Of a stretch of DNA of 64,000 bases, positions 9,257-19,453 are shown piece by piece (position 1 is the stretch's first letter; every line of letters begins with the position of its first letter). Origin of the DNA: Prochlorococcus sp. AG-355-G23 (lineage in GTDB: Bacteria > Cyanobacteriota > Cyanobacteriia > PCC-6307 > Cyanobiaceae); assembly GCA_003278765.1 (NCBI GenBank), contig QCDK01000001.1, positions 1 to 64,000 of the forward strand, given 5' to 3'. The position numbers and the translations under genes were made by a program. The notes beneath the pieces were generated by a model, which did no database searches, was not told the origin of the DNA, and saw only the letters and a program-made list of their open reading frames with translations.

Positions 9257-9373
9257 AAAACCCTTTTTTTTTATAATAAAGTAATAGAGAAGGTTTTTAA
9301 AAAAAATGTAGAATTAGTTATCTAAATTAATTAGCTTCATTCATTAAGATAAATAAAATAATTTCTTTCAGAT

Positions 9374-10279
9374 TTACCTTGATTCATTAATTAATTTTAT
9401 TAAATATTTTGCCCTTTCTTTTTCTGTATGATTTTCACTGACAATTTTGTAACTATTAGAGGCAATCTTTTTATATAATTCCGGCTTAATTTTTAATCTT
9501 ATTAAATTAAAAATTAAGTTGAAAAAATTATCATAGTATATAGCAGAGACGTTATGAGCAAAAATCGTTTCTATTTGTGTATGTGAAGGCAACCTATTTG
9601 TGACTATACAACATTCGCAAGCCGCGGCCTCAAATATTCTCCTCGTTATTTCATCCCATCTAGCATACTGGAATACGATTTTACTTTTTTGGTAAATAAT
9701 TGCATTTTTTTCTGGACTACATCTTTGATTTATATATGAATTGCCTAATAAAAATTTAAGTAAAAAATGATATTTTCTTAATCCCATACTAGTTCCAACA
9801 AATTTTTGTTTCTTCATTTTTTCATTTTTTTTATATATTGTTGAGTCTGCCCAATGATTAAACCATACTGCTTTATATCCTTGATTTTGCCAATATAGGG
9901 AACTTCTATAGTCTGGAGTTAGGCATAAATCTGAAATCTCTGCTCTCTTTGAGTTAAAAATTAAAGTTTGAGGTTCATCCCCTAATTCACATACTATAAA
10001 AATATTTAATTCTTTTTTAATTCTTGATAAATTTTCCTCTAGTATTTTGCAATGGCCTGCGCAGAAGGAAATTATTACTTTGATTTCGTTTTCGATAAAA
10101 TATTTATTTGAGGGAAAATTAAAATCAAGAGGATTAGCATATGTAAATTCAAAAACTTTAATGCCTAGTTTTTTTAACGCTGCTGAAAACCCCTTTGGTG
10201 TTGACCAGATATTAGGATTAACGGAATGGTAAATAAAAAACCATTTTTTATTTTCAAAAGAATTATCATCCCTAGTCAT
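9374..10279 (-). CDS. Glycosyltransferase, CgeB/Glyco_trans_1_2-like
   Basis: The 301-residue protein has a GT-B-like C-terminal half: KIVFQYARWDEITRRIFEAAACECCIVTNRLPSH appears in segments near 205-240, followed by a C-terminal SENHTEKERAKYLI helix. The RIFEAAACECCIVT segment corresponds to the nucleotide-binding E-A-x-A-C-G motif of CgeB-like transferases. The N-terminal domain is shorter than in classical GT4 proteins. It is one of a row of minus-strand transferase genes, and its donor and acceptor cannot be read from sequence. Confidence 0.65.
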   Translation of the reverse strand: MTRDDNSFENKKWFFIYHSVNPNIWSTPKGFSAALKKLGIKVFEFTYANPLDFNFPSNKYFIENEIKVIISFCAGHCKILEENLSRIKKELNIFIVCELGDEPQTLIFNSKRAEISDLCLTPDYRSSLYWQNQGYKAVWFNHWADSTIYKKNEKMKKQKFVGTSMGLRKYHFLLKFLLGNSYINQRCSPEKNAIIYQKSKIVFQYARWDEITRRIFEAAACECCIVTNRLPSHTQIETIFAHNVSAIYYDNFFNLIFNLIRLKIKPELYKKIASNSYKIVSENHTEKERAKYLIKLINESR

Positions 10280-10355
10280 TTTATAATTTTATTATGTTGC
10301 TTTATATAAATAATAATCTAATAACTCAGACTAATACTAATTAACATTGGATAAT

Positions 10356-11117
10356 TTATCTAATTGAGGATTTAAATAATTTTTCTGAGCCATGAATAAA
10401 TGCTGGTGGGACAGCCCAAGCAACTTTTAGTTTATTTTTAATGAAAAGGTTTTGGTACTTCCAATCAATTGGTAATGAGATTGGAAATAGGCCATTAGAT
10501 AATAATTTTGCTGTTTTTGGATTTAAAATATAAGCAGCTGTTGTCCTGCTCCTGGGGATATCAAGACATGTAAATCTTTTATCATTTTTATAGGGATTAT
10601 CTGCATGAAATAAGGGTAAATTGCACCCACCACCAAGGTCTATGTAATCAAAATTTTCATAACATAATTTTGATGCTTTATTTAATAGATCCTTAGTATT
10701 AGTATCTAGAAGAACATCATCTTCTATTATTAATCCTGGTTCATTGGATAATTCGATTTTTTTTAAAGCTATATAGTGTTTTAGGGATAGGCTTATTTCA
10801 GCAGGATTTAATTTTCTAAATTTAAAGGATTTCGGAAAAAATAGATTTTTTGAATTTTTTATTAAATACCAGTAAATTTTGCTTTTAATAGAAATATTTT
10901 TATTGTAAATTATGTTATTAATTAGAACATCTTTAATCTCCTTAATCTCTTTAATCCATATATATGGGGATTGTAAAAATTTTTTATCTTTGAGATCTAA
11001 TTTTTCTTTGTCAAATTTAGTTATAAATTCTGCTTCCAAGTTCAATTCTTTTAATAAAATTTCAATATTTCTTCTTCTATCAAATAAAGGGGTGTAGTGT
11101 ATTACATAAGTTTTCAT
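10356..11117 (-). CDS. Glycosyltransferase family 25 (LPS biosynthesis type)
   Basis: The 253-residue protein begins MKTYVIHYTPLFDRRRNIE, contains EISLSLKHYIALKKIE and LIIEDDVLLD (the metal-binding EDD), then RTTAAYILNPKTAKLL and a C-terminal PPAFIHGSEK. This is the order of conserved blocks in GT25 LPS glycosyltransferases (LgtB/LpsA type), which commonly add galactose or glucose to oligosaccharide cores. There is no signal peptide or membrane helix. Confidence in the family is high, and in the donor low. Confidence 0.85.
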   Translation of the reverse strand: MKTYVIHYTPLFDRRRNIEILLKELNLEAEFITKFDKEKLDLKDKKFLQSPYIWIKEIKEIKDVLINNIIYNKNISIKSKIYWYLIKNSKNLFFPKSFKFRKLNPAEISLSLKHYIALKKIELSNEPGLIIEDDVLLDTNTKDLLNKASKLCYENFDYIDLGGGCNLPLFHADNPYKNDKRFTCLDIPRSRTTAAYILNPKTAKLLSNGLFPISLPIDWKYQNLFIKNKLKVAWAVPPAFIHGSEKLFKSSIR

Positions 11118-11155
11118 AATTATTTAGATAATAAATTTCTTAATCAATAAAATTA

Positions 11156-11560
11156 TTATTTGAAAATAATTAATTTTTGTATTAAGTATGACCATGCGGC
11201 TATTAAAGGCAAGCTAATAATAGCTGATAAATTTTTAGGAACATATAAATCAAATGTTAAAAAATTGATAATTATCCAATTTAAATTCCATGAAGTAAAT
11301 GCGGTGATAATATAAAAAACTTTTTTATTTTTTGAGATATATTTTTTTCTGAAAACCTTTTTTTTATAGATGAAAAAGCCAAAAAGTAAATTAAAAATTT
11401 GAGCAATTAGTGTAGCAAAATAAACTTTGGAAAAAAAGAGAAGAATTTGAAGTATCAAATTAGTTATAAGGGTGTTAAAAAAACCGTAATATAAAAATCT
11501 TATTTTTTCTGATCTGTATAATTCTTTAAAGAAATATTTTTTTTTGTACCAATAAAGCAT
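11156..11560 (-). CDS. GtrA-family membrane protein
   Basis: This 134-residue protein has four predicted membrane segments and the GtrA-like pattern IRFLYYGFFNTLITNLI at the start, FNLLFGFFIYKKKVF in the middle, and SLPLIAAWSYLIQKLIIF at the end. GtrA proteins are thought to flip or present polyprenyl-linked sugars for surface glycosylation. The gene ends 2 bases after the ABC exporter on the same strand, so the two are likely co-expressed for export or modification of the glycan. Confidence 0.8.
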   Translation of the reverse strand: MLYWYKKKYFFKELYRSEKIRFLYYGFFNTLITNLILQILLFFSKVYFATLIAQIFNLLFGFFIYKKKVFRKKYISKNKKVFYIITAFTSWNLNWIIINFLTFDLYVPKNLSAIISLPLIAAWSYLIQKLIIFK

Positions 11561-11562
11561 TT

Positions 11563-13296
11563 TTAAATTTTAGATAAGTCTATAACCCTGTTGCAACTAA
11601 ATAATGTACTTGGTCTATGAGTAATTATTATTATTGTTAACTCTGAAGATAAATTATCAATTGTTTCTATTATTTCCCCTTCTGTTTTGATATCAAGTGC
11701 ACTTGTTGCTTCATCTAATATTAGTATATTTCCTCCCTTATAAATTGCTCTCGCAATCCCTATTCTTTGTCTTTGACCCCCACTTAGTTGTATCCCTCTT
11801 TCTCCAACTTTTGTATTAAAGGCCTCATTAGGATCTTTTATCAATTTTGATAAACTAGCAGAATGGATGGCTTTTAATAGTTTCTTTTTATTTATTCTCT
11901 CTGGAGGTATTCCAAAAGCGATATTTTCAGCAATATTTGTGTCAGATAAGTAAATGTCTTGAGGAACATGAGATATATTTCTAAACCAATCTTCTTTAGA
12001 GAAGAAATTATTACTGTGTAAATCAACACCGTCAATTTCAATTCTTCCATGTGTAGGCTTTATAAGGCCCATTATGATGTCTGCTATAGTACTTTTCCCT
12101 GAACCAGATGGACCTATGATTCCAATAATTTCACCTTTTTTTATTTCAAGATTAAAATTTGAAAATAAATTCTTTGAATAATGAGAGTAAGAAAAAGATA
12201 TGTTTATCAGTTTAATTTTATCCTCAAGAATTATTGACTGATTTTTATTTAAGTATTTATTATCAGATTGGTTTAAGAGACTTATAAGGTTTAATGCTGA
12301 ATCAGTATTTACAGAAATACTTACCCAAGCAGCATAACCACTTTGAAATATAGGAAGTAATCTCTGCAAACAAAGAACTATTGATCCTAATAAAGGGACT
12401 ATATTTGTAATTCCAAAGTATTGACTATAAATATAAGTTATTAAAACGATAATATAAATAGTAATTAATTCAAAAATATATCTTGGCGATGAAGATAAGA
12501 AAGCACTTTTTGCATTAATAAAACGAAGAGGTTTATCACTGCTGCTAAAAATCTTTGTATATAAATTTTGATTATTATCCAGAATTATATCTCTTATTGA
12601 ACCAAGCCCTTCTTGGAGTGCTTTAGTCTGCAATATTGTAAGATTTGCTTTTTTTTTGCTTATTCTATTAATTCTTCTCTTTAATATTTTTCCAAGAATC
12701 AAATATAAAGAAGTGAAGAGAAATACTATTAAAAAAGATAAAGACCAATTAATTAAAAATAAACTTGCTATTAAAGCAACTCCAATTACAATTGCTACAG
12801 AAAGTTGCAATATAGAGTCAATTATAGTTACTGTTCTTTCTGAATTTTGAATAATTGATGAAATTATTTCGCTACTATTCCTTTTTATATGAACACTATA
12901 AGGTTGGATTAAGGACAAACGATAAGCTTTGATACTGAAATCGCTCCCAATAGCTGCCGAAAAGTAATTTGAGCAAAGTAATGTTAAAAGCCTTAATATC
13001 GCAGACAACGATATAAAAACCAAAAAAGTGGTAATTAATAATAAAAAAGGATCTATTAAGTCTAAACCAGAAAATAATTTATTTAGATTTTCAATTAAGG
13101 GAAAATTTATATTTTCTGAATTGCCTGATAATGCATTTAAAAATGGTATGACAGATGCGATAGAAAAAATTTCAGATACCCCTGCAATAGATATAAGAAT
13201 AGGAAGTATTATCAATTGTTTCCTTCTTCTTTTAGATAGATGTTTCCAAATACCACTTAATAGAATAAGTTTTAACTTTTTAGGTTTATCTTGCAT
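11563..13296 (-). CDS. ABC exporter, fused permease and ATPase (MsbA/PglK type)
   Basis: The 577-residue protein has about six membrane helices in the N-terminal 320 residues and a C-terminal ABC ATPase with Walker A GPSGSGKST, signature LSGGQRQRIGIARA, Walker B ILILDEATSALD and the switch histidine in ITHRPST. Half-size exporters of this form move lipid-linked oligosaccharides, lipid A or peptides. Being within the glycan locus and next to gtrA, it is the best candidate for the flippase of the island. It is divergent from the GT2 gene at 13438. Confidence 0.88.
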   Translation of the reverse strand: MQDKPKKLKLILLSGIWKHLSKRRRKQLIILPILISIAGVSEIFSIASVIPFLNALSGNSENINFPLIENLNKLFSGLDLIDPFLLLITTFLVFISLSAILRLLTLLCSNYFSAAIGSDFSIKAYRLSLIQPYSVHIKRNSSEIISSIIQNSERTVTIIDSILQLSVAIVIGVALIASLFLINWSLSFLIVFLFTSLYLILGKILKRRINRISKKKANLTILQTKALQEGLGSIRDIILDNNQNLYTKIFSSSDKPLRFINAKSAFLSSSPRYIFELITIYIIVLITYIYSQYFGITNIVPLLGSIVLCLQRLLPIFQSGYAAWVSISVNTDSALNLISLLNQSDNKYLNKNQSIILEDKIKLINISFSYSHYSKNLFSNFNLEIKKGEIIGIIGPSGSGKSTIADIIMGLIKPTHGRIEIDGVDLHSNNFFSKEDWFRNISHVPQDIYLSDTNIAENIAFGIPPERINKKKLLKAIHSASLSKLIKDPNEAFNTKVGERGIQLSGGQRQRIGIARAIYKGGNILILDEATSALDIKTEGEIIETIDNLSSELTIIIITHRPSTLFSCNRVIDLSKI

Positions 13297-13437
13297 AAAT
13301 TTATTTTTAATTAATTGTATTTACTTTTTTAGGGGATGTTAAAATTAGATTATTTAAAATAATTAAACATCTTCAAATTTGATTTTATAATTAACAAAGA
13401 AAATTTTAATGCCAACTAAACAACATGATATCAATTT

Positions 13438-14469
13438 ATGAGTGAATTTAACCCTCAAAAACTAGAAATCAAAAGAAAGGTAGCAATTGTTATTCCATGT
13501 TATAAAGCAAGTGATAGTATTGATTTAGTGGTTAATAGTTGTCTTTCTTATTTAAAAGAACTTGATAAATTAATCATTTATAAGATCATAGTTATAAATG
13601 ATGCTTGTCCAGATGAAAGTTGCAAAAATATTAAAGAAAGTGCCTTTATTAAGTTGATTCATAATAAAAAGAATTTAGGAGTAGGTGCATCTACTATTAA
13701 AGGAATAAAATATGCTTTAGAAAAAAAATTTGATATTTTTATAAAATTAGATGCTGATGGCCAACATCCTCCAAAATATCTTGTTGATTTAATACCATTT
13801 ATAGAAAGATTACCTAAATTTCAACTTTTTCTAACCAAAGGGACAAGATATAAAATAAGAATTTCTAACAATAAAGTCCCCTTTTCAAGAAAAATTGGAA
13901 CCTTATTTCTAGATCCTATAGCTAGATCAGCTTTGAACTATAGAGGTTTATCTGATGTTACCAATGGTTTTTTAGGAATGGATTCAAATACTGCAAAGCT
14001 TTTGATTTATAGTAAGAGATCTGATATTGAACCAAGATACCTATTCGAGAGTAGTTTGCTAGCTAAATGTAGTGAATTAGAAATAGGATTAAATGAGTTC
14101 TATATGATTCCTTATTATGGAGTTAATTGGAATTCTTCTATGAATGCTTTATCAATGGTATTCCCTTTATTTTATTTTTGGCTAAAAACTACCTTTAGAA
14201 GAATATTTAGAAAATATTTAATATCATTTAATTTAGGCACACTTTTACTTCTAATAACTACTTCTAGCTCATCTATATCCTTAATATTATTTTTTAATAA
14301 AATTTTACCTGAAATTAAGAAAGATATTTTTGTTACTGCAGGGACTTCCTCTGCTTTTACAAGTTCTGGTGTTTTGGCAATCATATCACTAGCTCTCTTT
14401 TTCTTTTATGATTATGCTTCTGCAATAAAAGTAAAAACAGTTTTTTTTGAAGCAATTAATAATGATTGA
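13438..14469 (+). CDS. Polyprenyl-phosphate glycosyltransferase, GT2 (DPM1-like) with C-terminal membrane helices
   Basis: The 343-residue protein has a GT-A domain: VAIVIPCYKASDSID, VINDACPDES, KNLGVGASTIKGIKYAL, and IKLDADGQHPP carrying the DxD-like metal site near residue 105. Two long hydrophobic segments near 255-280 and 300-325 anchor the C-terminus. This arrangement is common in enzymes that load a sugar onto undecaprenyl phosphate for later use by GT-C transferases. The next gene encodes a polytopic membrane protein and overlaps this one by 8 bases, consistent with such a pair. Confidence 0.85.
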   Translation: MSEFNPQKLEIKRKVAIVIPCYKASDSIDLVVNSCLSYLKELDKLIIYKIIVINDACPDESCKNIKESAFIKLIHNKKNLGVGASTIKGIKYALEKKFDIFIKLDADGQHPPKYLVDLIPFIERLPKFQLFLTKGTRYKIRISNNKVPFSRKIGTLFLDPIARSALNYRGLSDVTNGFLGMDSNTAKLLIYSKRSDIEPRYLFESSLLAKCSELEIGLNEFYMIPYYGVNWNSSMNALSMVFPLFYFWLKTTFRRIFRKYLISFNLGTLLLLITTSSSSISLILFFNKILPEIKKDIFVTAGTSSAFTSSGVLAIISLALFFFYDYASAIKVKTVFFEAINND

Positions 14470-15550
14470 TAAAATTTTTAAGTTTAAGAAATCATTTCTT
14501 TTTCAATTATCGGTATTCATTTTCGCTAGATTTATTTCCTGTACCCTTATTTTTTTATATCTCCCTTTATATGATCCTAGATTTTTTACTTTTAAAGATT
14601 TAGAGTTTTATAAAGAAGTTTCCGCGGGGATATTTACACCTAACTTTTTATATGCATATTTAATAAAATTTATAGGATATAACTCTAGTAATATTCATTC
14701 ATATAGTTCTTTAATTATTTCTTTCATAATTTCAATTATCATATTTTCACCTTGGATTTTTATTTCTAGAAAAATACTGAAAAGTAATTTAGCAATTTTA
14801 TATTCTATATTTTTGGGTTTACATCCATATTTGTCTCTTTATTCGTTGAAATTTGATTCAACTACTTTTGCAGTTTTGCCAGTAGCCTTTTTTGCTTTAC
14901 AAAGATTTTTGCCTTCTAAAAAATTTAATATAGTGCCTTTATTTACAACAACAATTAGTTCATTTTTTAGGTCTCAAATTCTATTATTAGCCTGGGCTCA
15001 ACTATTTCAAATATCAATTAATAAAAACTCGGGATTTCTTAGAAAAATTGAATTAAAAAAATTTCTTATTCTAATATTGTTAGTTTTTTGTAGCCTAATT
15101 CAATTTGGATATGGAGCAGATATTTTAACTCAAAATTTTGGATGCTACACTTTACCTAATATAAAAAACTTCTTTTTGGAAAAAGGGTTTTTTGAACCAA
15201 TTTCTATCTTTCTGGCATACCTATTTACTCCAATAATCCATTTGATTTTATTATTAAGTGCTAGAGAATCTATAGCGATTTATTGTATAAATTTGCCAAA
15301 ACAACTAGCAAGTTTTTGGCAACTAAATATTTTTAGTACTATTTCTTTTTTATCTTTCCATGCCTATTGTTTATTTAAAATGCTTAAGTGGATATTTTTC
15401 AATAATAAATATAAGGATTATTTTTTACTAATTCCCTTCATATTGATCTTACCTAATTTATATGGGATGTCTCATATGCGATATTTTATATGTTTTATTC
15501 CTTATGTAATGCTGTTCTTGTTTGATATAAAAAATCTTAGAAATATTTGA
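14462..15550 (+). CDS. Polytopic membrane protein, possible GT-C glycosyltransferase
   Basis: About 362 residues with roughly eight to ten hydrophobic segments and few soluble stretches. The start was placed at ATG 14462, which overlaps the upstream stop by 8 bases; an upstream TTG at 14447 is possible. The first predicted loop contains acidic residues (DPRFFTFKDLEFYKE), as in GT-C enzymes that use a polyprenyl-phosphate sugar donor, and the coupling to a DPM1-like gene supports that. I do not recognise a named family, so the function is inference. Confidence 0.6.
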   Translation: MIDKIFKFKKSFLFQLSVFIFARFISCTLIFLYLPLYDPRFFTFKDLEFYKEVSAGIFTPNFLYAYLIKFIGYNSSNIHSYSSLIISFIISIIIFSPWIFISRKILKSNLAILYSIFLGLHPYLSLYSLKFDSTTFAVLPVAFFALQRFLPSKKFNIVPLFTTTISSFFRSQILLLAWAQLFQISINKNSGFLRKIELKKFLILILLVFCSLIQFGYGADILTQNFGCYTLPNIKNFFLEKGFFEPISIFLAYLFTPIIHLILLLSARESIAIYCINLPKQLASFWQLNIFSTISFLSFHAYCLFKMLKWIFFNNKYKDYFLLIPFILILPNLYGMSHMRYFICFIPYVMLFLFDIKNLRNI

Positions 15551-15676
15551 TATAAAAATAATCTTTAAATAAGGAAATATTTTCAAGAATTAAATTAGTT
15601 TTATTTTATCGTCTGTATTTATTTTTCATTAATTGTAGTAATTGTAGTAATCTATATTTATGTACTTTGTAATAGG

Positions 15677-16600
15677 ATGCAAGGGTTTGTTATTGGTATC
15701 GTAGTTACATATTTCTTTCTAAAGGTTTCTATACCTTTTCTTCTTGTACTTGCGCCTGATAAACCAAATAAAAGAAGTTCACATAACACCATTACGCCAG
15801 GATCAGGAGGGGTTTCATTTGTTTTTACAACATTATTATTAGCCTTAATTCAGGGAGAATTTCAATGGTTTTTGTGTTTACCTATTGCTGTTGTTGGTTT
15901 AATTGATGATCGTATAAAATTATCCGCTTCAATAAGGTATTTAGCTCAACTTTTAACAGTTTATTTAATAGTTAATAATACTATTTATCAAGATTATCAA
16001 ATAGTAGGGTTTGCAGATTATTTAAATATTGCTTTTTTATTATTTTTTGGAACAGCCATTATTAACTTTGTTAATTTCATGGACGGTGTAGATGGGCTAG
16101 TTGCAGGCTGTTTTTTTATAATAACTTTATTTGCTTCTATTTATTCGCAATCTTTTCTCATAGTTTTGGCAGCCTCCTTACTAGCTTTTTTATTTTTTAA
16201 TTGGCAACCCGCCAAAGTTTTTATGGGCGATGTAGGAAGTACTTACTTAGGTTCTATTTTTGTAATGCTTGTTTATGGACAGAACAATATACAAGAAGCT
16301 ATAAGATATTTATTGTTAGCATCGCCAATATTTCTTGATGCTGCAAGTACTGTATTAATAAGATACAGATTAAATCAAAATATTTTTAAGGCGCATAAAT
16401 CTCATCTTTTTCAAAGACTATATGACGCTGGATGGAGTCACTCAAAAATTTCATTAATTTACATATTTTTTACTTTGCTAACTACTTTTTCAGTGATTAT
16501 AAATAATTACCCAATAATATTTATTACTATTTTTTTTACTATCATTTCTGGAATATTCTTAAATCACAAATACGCTACTCCATTTGAAAAAAGTATTTAG
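15677..16600 (+). CDS. WecA/MraY-like polyprenyl-phosphate sugar-1-phosphate transferase
   Basis: The 307-residue protein has about nine to ten hydrophobic segments and the conserved cytoplasmic motifs of the family: PNKRSSHN...PGSGG, GLIDDRIKL (the DD pair), NFVNFMDGVDGL, MGDVGSTYLG and the C-terminal HKSHLFQRL. It transfers a HexNAc-1-phosphate from a UDP-sugar to undecaprenyl phosphate and so would start the glycan on its lipid carrier. The length suits WecA/WbpL more than MraY. It converges with the GT2 gene ending at 16601. Confidence 0.9.
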   Translation: MQGFVIGIVVTYFFLKVSIPFLLVLAPDKPNKRSSHNTITPGSGGVSFVFTTLLLALIQGEFQWFLCLPIAVVGLIDDRIKLSASIRYLAQLLTVYLIVNNTIYQDYQIVGFADYLNIAFLLFFGTAIINFVNFMDGVDGLVAGCFFIITLFASIYSQSFLIVLAASLLAFLFFNWQPAKVFMGDVGSTYLGSIFVMLVYGQNNIQEAIRYLLLASPIFLDAASTVLIRYRLNQNIFKAHKSHLFQRLYDAGWSHSKISLIYIFFTLLTTFSVIINNYPIIFITIFFTIISGIFLNHKYATPFEKSI

Positions 16601-17401
16601 TTATTTTCTTAAAAATCTATAAATTAAAAAAAGAATTTTTTTTGGTAAAAAACTTCTTGTTATGAATAAAATTGAAAATGATATGCAGTATGTTAATTTA
16701 TTAATTAATTTTAATTCAAGAAGAATTACTAAACATTTATTTATTTCTTCAAAATATCTTTTTCCATGTCTTCTTCTTATGAAATCTTGACCTGTGAAAA
16801 CTTTTACTAATTCTACATCTGAAATAGAAATTTTAAGTTCTTTCTTTAATATTTTACCCATTAATACCCAATCCTCAGCAACTCTTAAATTGGCGTATCC
16901 ACCTATCTCCAAAAATGACTTCTTTTTTATTGCCATAGTAACGTTATTAAATGGATTTCTAAAACCGATTATTCTTTTTGCTCTTAAATATGTAGATGAT
17001 CCCTTTCTTATTGATTCTCTCCCTGAGGGAGATATTTCTCTGATATTACCAAATGAAACATCATCTTTTTTAAGACTTTTAATTTGTATCTTGGCTCTGT
17101 TTGACACAGATTGATCTCCACAGTCTAGAAAAAGGATATATTCGCTTTTGGAGAATAGCACCCCTTTATTTCTTGCAATTCCAGGTCCATTATTAATTCC
17201 ACAATAGATAAATTTAAGCTTTTTGAAGAACTTTTTTGGAAAAATAATTTCTTTATTAAATGATTCATATCCATCAAATACTATAAGAATTTCTTGAATT
17301 AGAGGATCTTCAGGGATTAAAGAATTGATGCTAGATTCTAATTCCTCTACAGAAGATTTTTCCCAGATTGGGATTATGTAGCTTACTAATTTGCTTTCCA
17401 A
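16601..17401 (-). CDS. Glycosyltransferase family 2
   Basis: The 266-residue protein starts SYIIPIWEKSSVEELESSI, then EILIVFDGYESF, GINNGPGIARNKGV, and YILFLDCGDQ as the DxD-like site, followed by RNPFNNVTMAIKK and VAEDWVLMGKIL with the ED pair typical of GT2 catalysis. The start is a TTG at 17401 that overlaps the upstream GT gene by 16 bases; no ATG lies close enough. The C-terminus has a hydrophobic segment followed by basic residues. The sugar is unknown. Confidence 0.85.
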   Translation of the reverse strand: MESKLVSYIIPIWEKSSVEELESSINSLIPEDPLIQEILIVFDGYESFNKEIIFPKKFFKKLKFIYCGINNGPGIARNKGVLFSKSEYILFLDCGDQSVSNRAKIQIKSLKKDDVSFGNIREISPSGRESIRKGSSTYLRAKRIIGFRNPFNNVTMAIKKKSFLEIGGYANLRVAEDWVLMGKILKKELKISISDVELVKVFTGQDFIRRRHGKRYFEEINKCLVILLELKLINKLTYCISFSILFITRSFLPKKILFLIYRFLRK

Positions 17402-18150
17402 AATATATTGCTTACTTTTTTAAGAGTATGCCAAAAGTATAAAAAGATTTCAGCGACGCCAAAAAATTTGTAAATAATTTTTATATTTTCAATGTTCTTA
17501 GAAATTCTTGATTTTGAACTTAAACCATATTTAGATTCAAATTCAATAAAAATACTTTCTTGGAAACTTTGTAAAAGGTTTTGCTTAGTTAAGTTATAAT
17601 TTTTTATGTATTTTAGAAAGTGATAATAGTCTGCTGATATTTTGTAATTACTTTCGTATTTACTTCCATCATTTAAATATGCAATTGCATTGTGGCAGTA
17701 GGGCATACCACTAAAAATACTTCTTATTTTCCTTATATATTTATTATCCATTGAATTAGACAACTTGTATGGAAAAAATATTATATTATTTTCTGGGCAT
17801 TCAATAGAGCTTCTTATCTTTATAAAAATGTCTCCTGCTCCAATTACTATATAATACGAATTAATAGGAATCAGATTTAATGCTTCATTAATAGCGGAAT
17901 ATATACCTGCAGATTTTGATTTAATAAATTTATTAAAGTAAGAAGTTTTGTTTTGTTTAATTGGGCAATCAGTTTTATATTTCTTTATCATCTTTGAACA
18001 TGATTTATCATAAATAATAAGTTGTAAAATATTGAAATTTGTTTTTTTATTAGATAAACTTTTGATGGTTTTTTTTAATAATTTCAGATTATTATCTTTG
18101 AAAGGTGTAATTATATAGAGCTTATGAAGTAATTTTTTTTTATCAGGCAT
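17386..18150 (-). CDS. Glycosyltransferase family 2-like (colanic-acid type)
   Basis: This 254-residue protein has KLYIITPFKDNNLKLLKKTI at the start, SKSAGIYSAINEALNLI, and YYIVIGAGDIF in place of the usual DxD, then YCHNAIAYL and YKISADYYHFLKYI. The GIYSAINEAL-GDI-CHN-SADY series is that of the WcaE-like GT2 subgroup, in which one aspartate (here in GAGD) serves the metal. It overlaps the following GT2 gene by 16 bases, so the two are translationally linked. Confidence 0.75.
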   Translation of the reverse strand: MPDKKKLLHKLYIITPFKDNNLKLLKKTIKSLSNKKTNFNILQLIIYDKSCSKMIKKYKTDCPIKQNKTSYFNKFIKSKSAGIYSAINEALNLIPINSYYIVIGAGDIFIKIRSSIECPENNIIFFPYKLSNSMDNKYIRKIRSIFSGMPYCHNAIAYLNDGSKYESNYKISADYYHFLKYIKNYNLTKQNLLQSFQESIFIEFESKYGLSSKSRISKNIENIKIIYKFFGVAEIFLYFWHTLKKVSNIFWKAN

Positions 18151-18159
18151 TTCAATTCA

Positions 18160-19401
18160 CTAATTTAAAATTTTTAAATAGAGATCAATATATTTTTTAG
18201 AAATAGCTTCATAGGACCATAGTTTTAATGCTCTTTTTCTACAAGCTACTTTGAATTGATTTATTTTTGAATCATTTTTTAGAAGTTTTATTATAGATTT
18301 CCCTAAATTAACATAGTCGTATGGTTCTACCAAAAAGCCAGTTTCATCATTTTTTATTACATCTTTAAGTCCTGTACAATCGAAAGCAATTGCTGGCGTA
18401 CCACAACTAATTGATTCGCTTGCGATTTGACCAAATGATTCTATTCTTGAAGGCACAATTGTAATATCTGCCGCAGAATATAGCATTGCTAATGATTGAG
18501 GATCATTTAATTTCCCAACATAAATTATAGGCATGTTAATTTCTGAAGAATGATCACTATCAGATTGTCCAAAGATAACTGATATTGCATCTGGTATTTT
18601 TTGAGCAACTATTTTTAATGCCTTTGACAACAAATCCCATCCTTTATTTTTATTATTAGTGCCATCCATTGAGCCAAATAAAATAATTTTTTTGTCCTTT
18701 GGGAGATTGAATAATTCTCTTGCTATTTTCATATCAAATGGTTTAAATATTTCAACATCTAAAGGATTAGGAATTACATTAACTGGCCATGATTTCATTA
18801 ATGCTGATTGCTTTACACAATTTGCAAGCCATTCGCTAGGACAAACGATGGGAATCTCTTTAACCCAGTTCTTTTTTTTTCTTTCCCAGCACCAGCGATC
18901 AAAATCAAACAATTTATGCCCCTTTGGTTTATTACTCTTTAGATAACCTTCTCTATATCTAATATCAGATTCATTTAGCGGCAAATGCTCACTGCCTAAG
19001 AAAGCCCAATTATCATGTAGAGTCCAAACTAAAGGTTTATTTATTCTCCCAATTGATTCTATTGAGAGCATTTCTCCTTGTACCCAATGTAAATGCACAA
19101 GATCAAAAGAACTTCTATTAATAAATTTTTCAAGTCTGCTGGGAATAAAAGATATGGAGTGAAGTACATTATTTTCAGTTAGCTGTAATTTAGTTACTTT
19201 TGCACCAATGCCAGTTTTTATTAATGCATACAATTTTGTAATATTATTTTTATAACTAAATACTTTTGGTTGGTCACTAATTTTTTTTGCAACAAACATC
19301 GAGCTATCAATATTTGAAGTATTTAAAGATTGATGAATTCTAAACGCTGCTATTGCGGCCCCACCGCCTCCATCAGAACTAGAAATATGAAGAATCTTCA
19401 T
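18160..19401 (-). CDS. Glycosyltransferase family 4
   Basis: The 413-residue GT-B protein has an N-terminal MKILHISSSDGGGGAAIAAFRIHQSL, DLVHLHWVQGEM, and the WTLHDNWAFLGSEH block seen in enzymes of the WcaC/Wcs type. The C-terminal half has ILFGSMDGTNNKNKGWDLL and VPSRIESFGQIASESISCGTPAIAFD, the EX7E-type nucleotide-sugar motif. It is cytosolic or peripheral at the inner membrane. It is ordered with the other minus-strand transferases between the fucosyltransferase-like gene and the WecA-like gene. Confidence 0.88.
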   Translation of the reverse strand: MKILHISSSDGGGGAAIAAFRIHQSLNTSNIDSSMFVAKKISDQPKVFSYKNNITKLYALIKTGIGAKVTKLQLTENNVLHSISFIPSRLEKFINRSSFDLVHLHWVQGEMLSIESIGRINKPLVWTLHDNWAFLGSEHLPLNESDIRYREGYLKSNKPKGHKLFDFDRWCWERKKKNWVKEIPIVCPSEWLANCVKQSALMKSWPVNVIPNPLDVEIFKPFDMKIARELFNLPKDKKIILFGSMDGTNNKNKGWDLLSKALKIVAQKIPDAISVIFGQSDSDHSSEINMPIIYVGKLNDPQSLAMLYSAADITIVPSRIESFGQIASESISCGTPAIAFDCTGLKDVIKNDETGFLVEPYDYVNLGKSIIKLLKNDSKINQFKVACRKRALKLWSYEAISKKYIDLYLKILN

Positions 19402-19453
19402 TAATTTATTAACATTTTGATTTTGGGTAAATGGTATTATAGATTTTCATAAT

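Noticed and set aside
15636-15655. Short tandem repeat of AATTGTAGT before the WecA-like gene.
   Set aside because: Two copies only in AT-rich spacer; no evidence of function.
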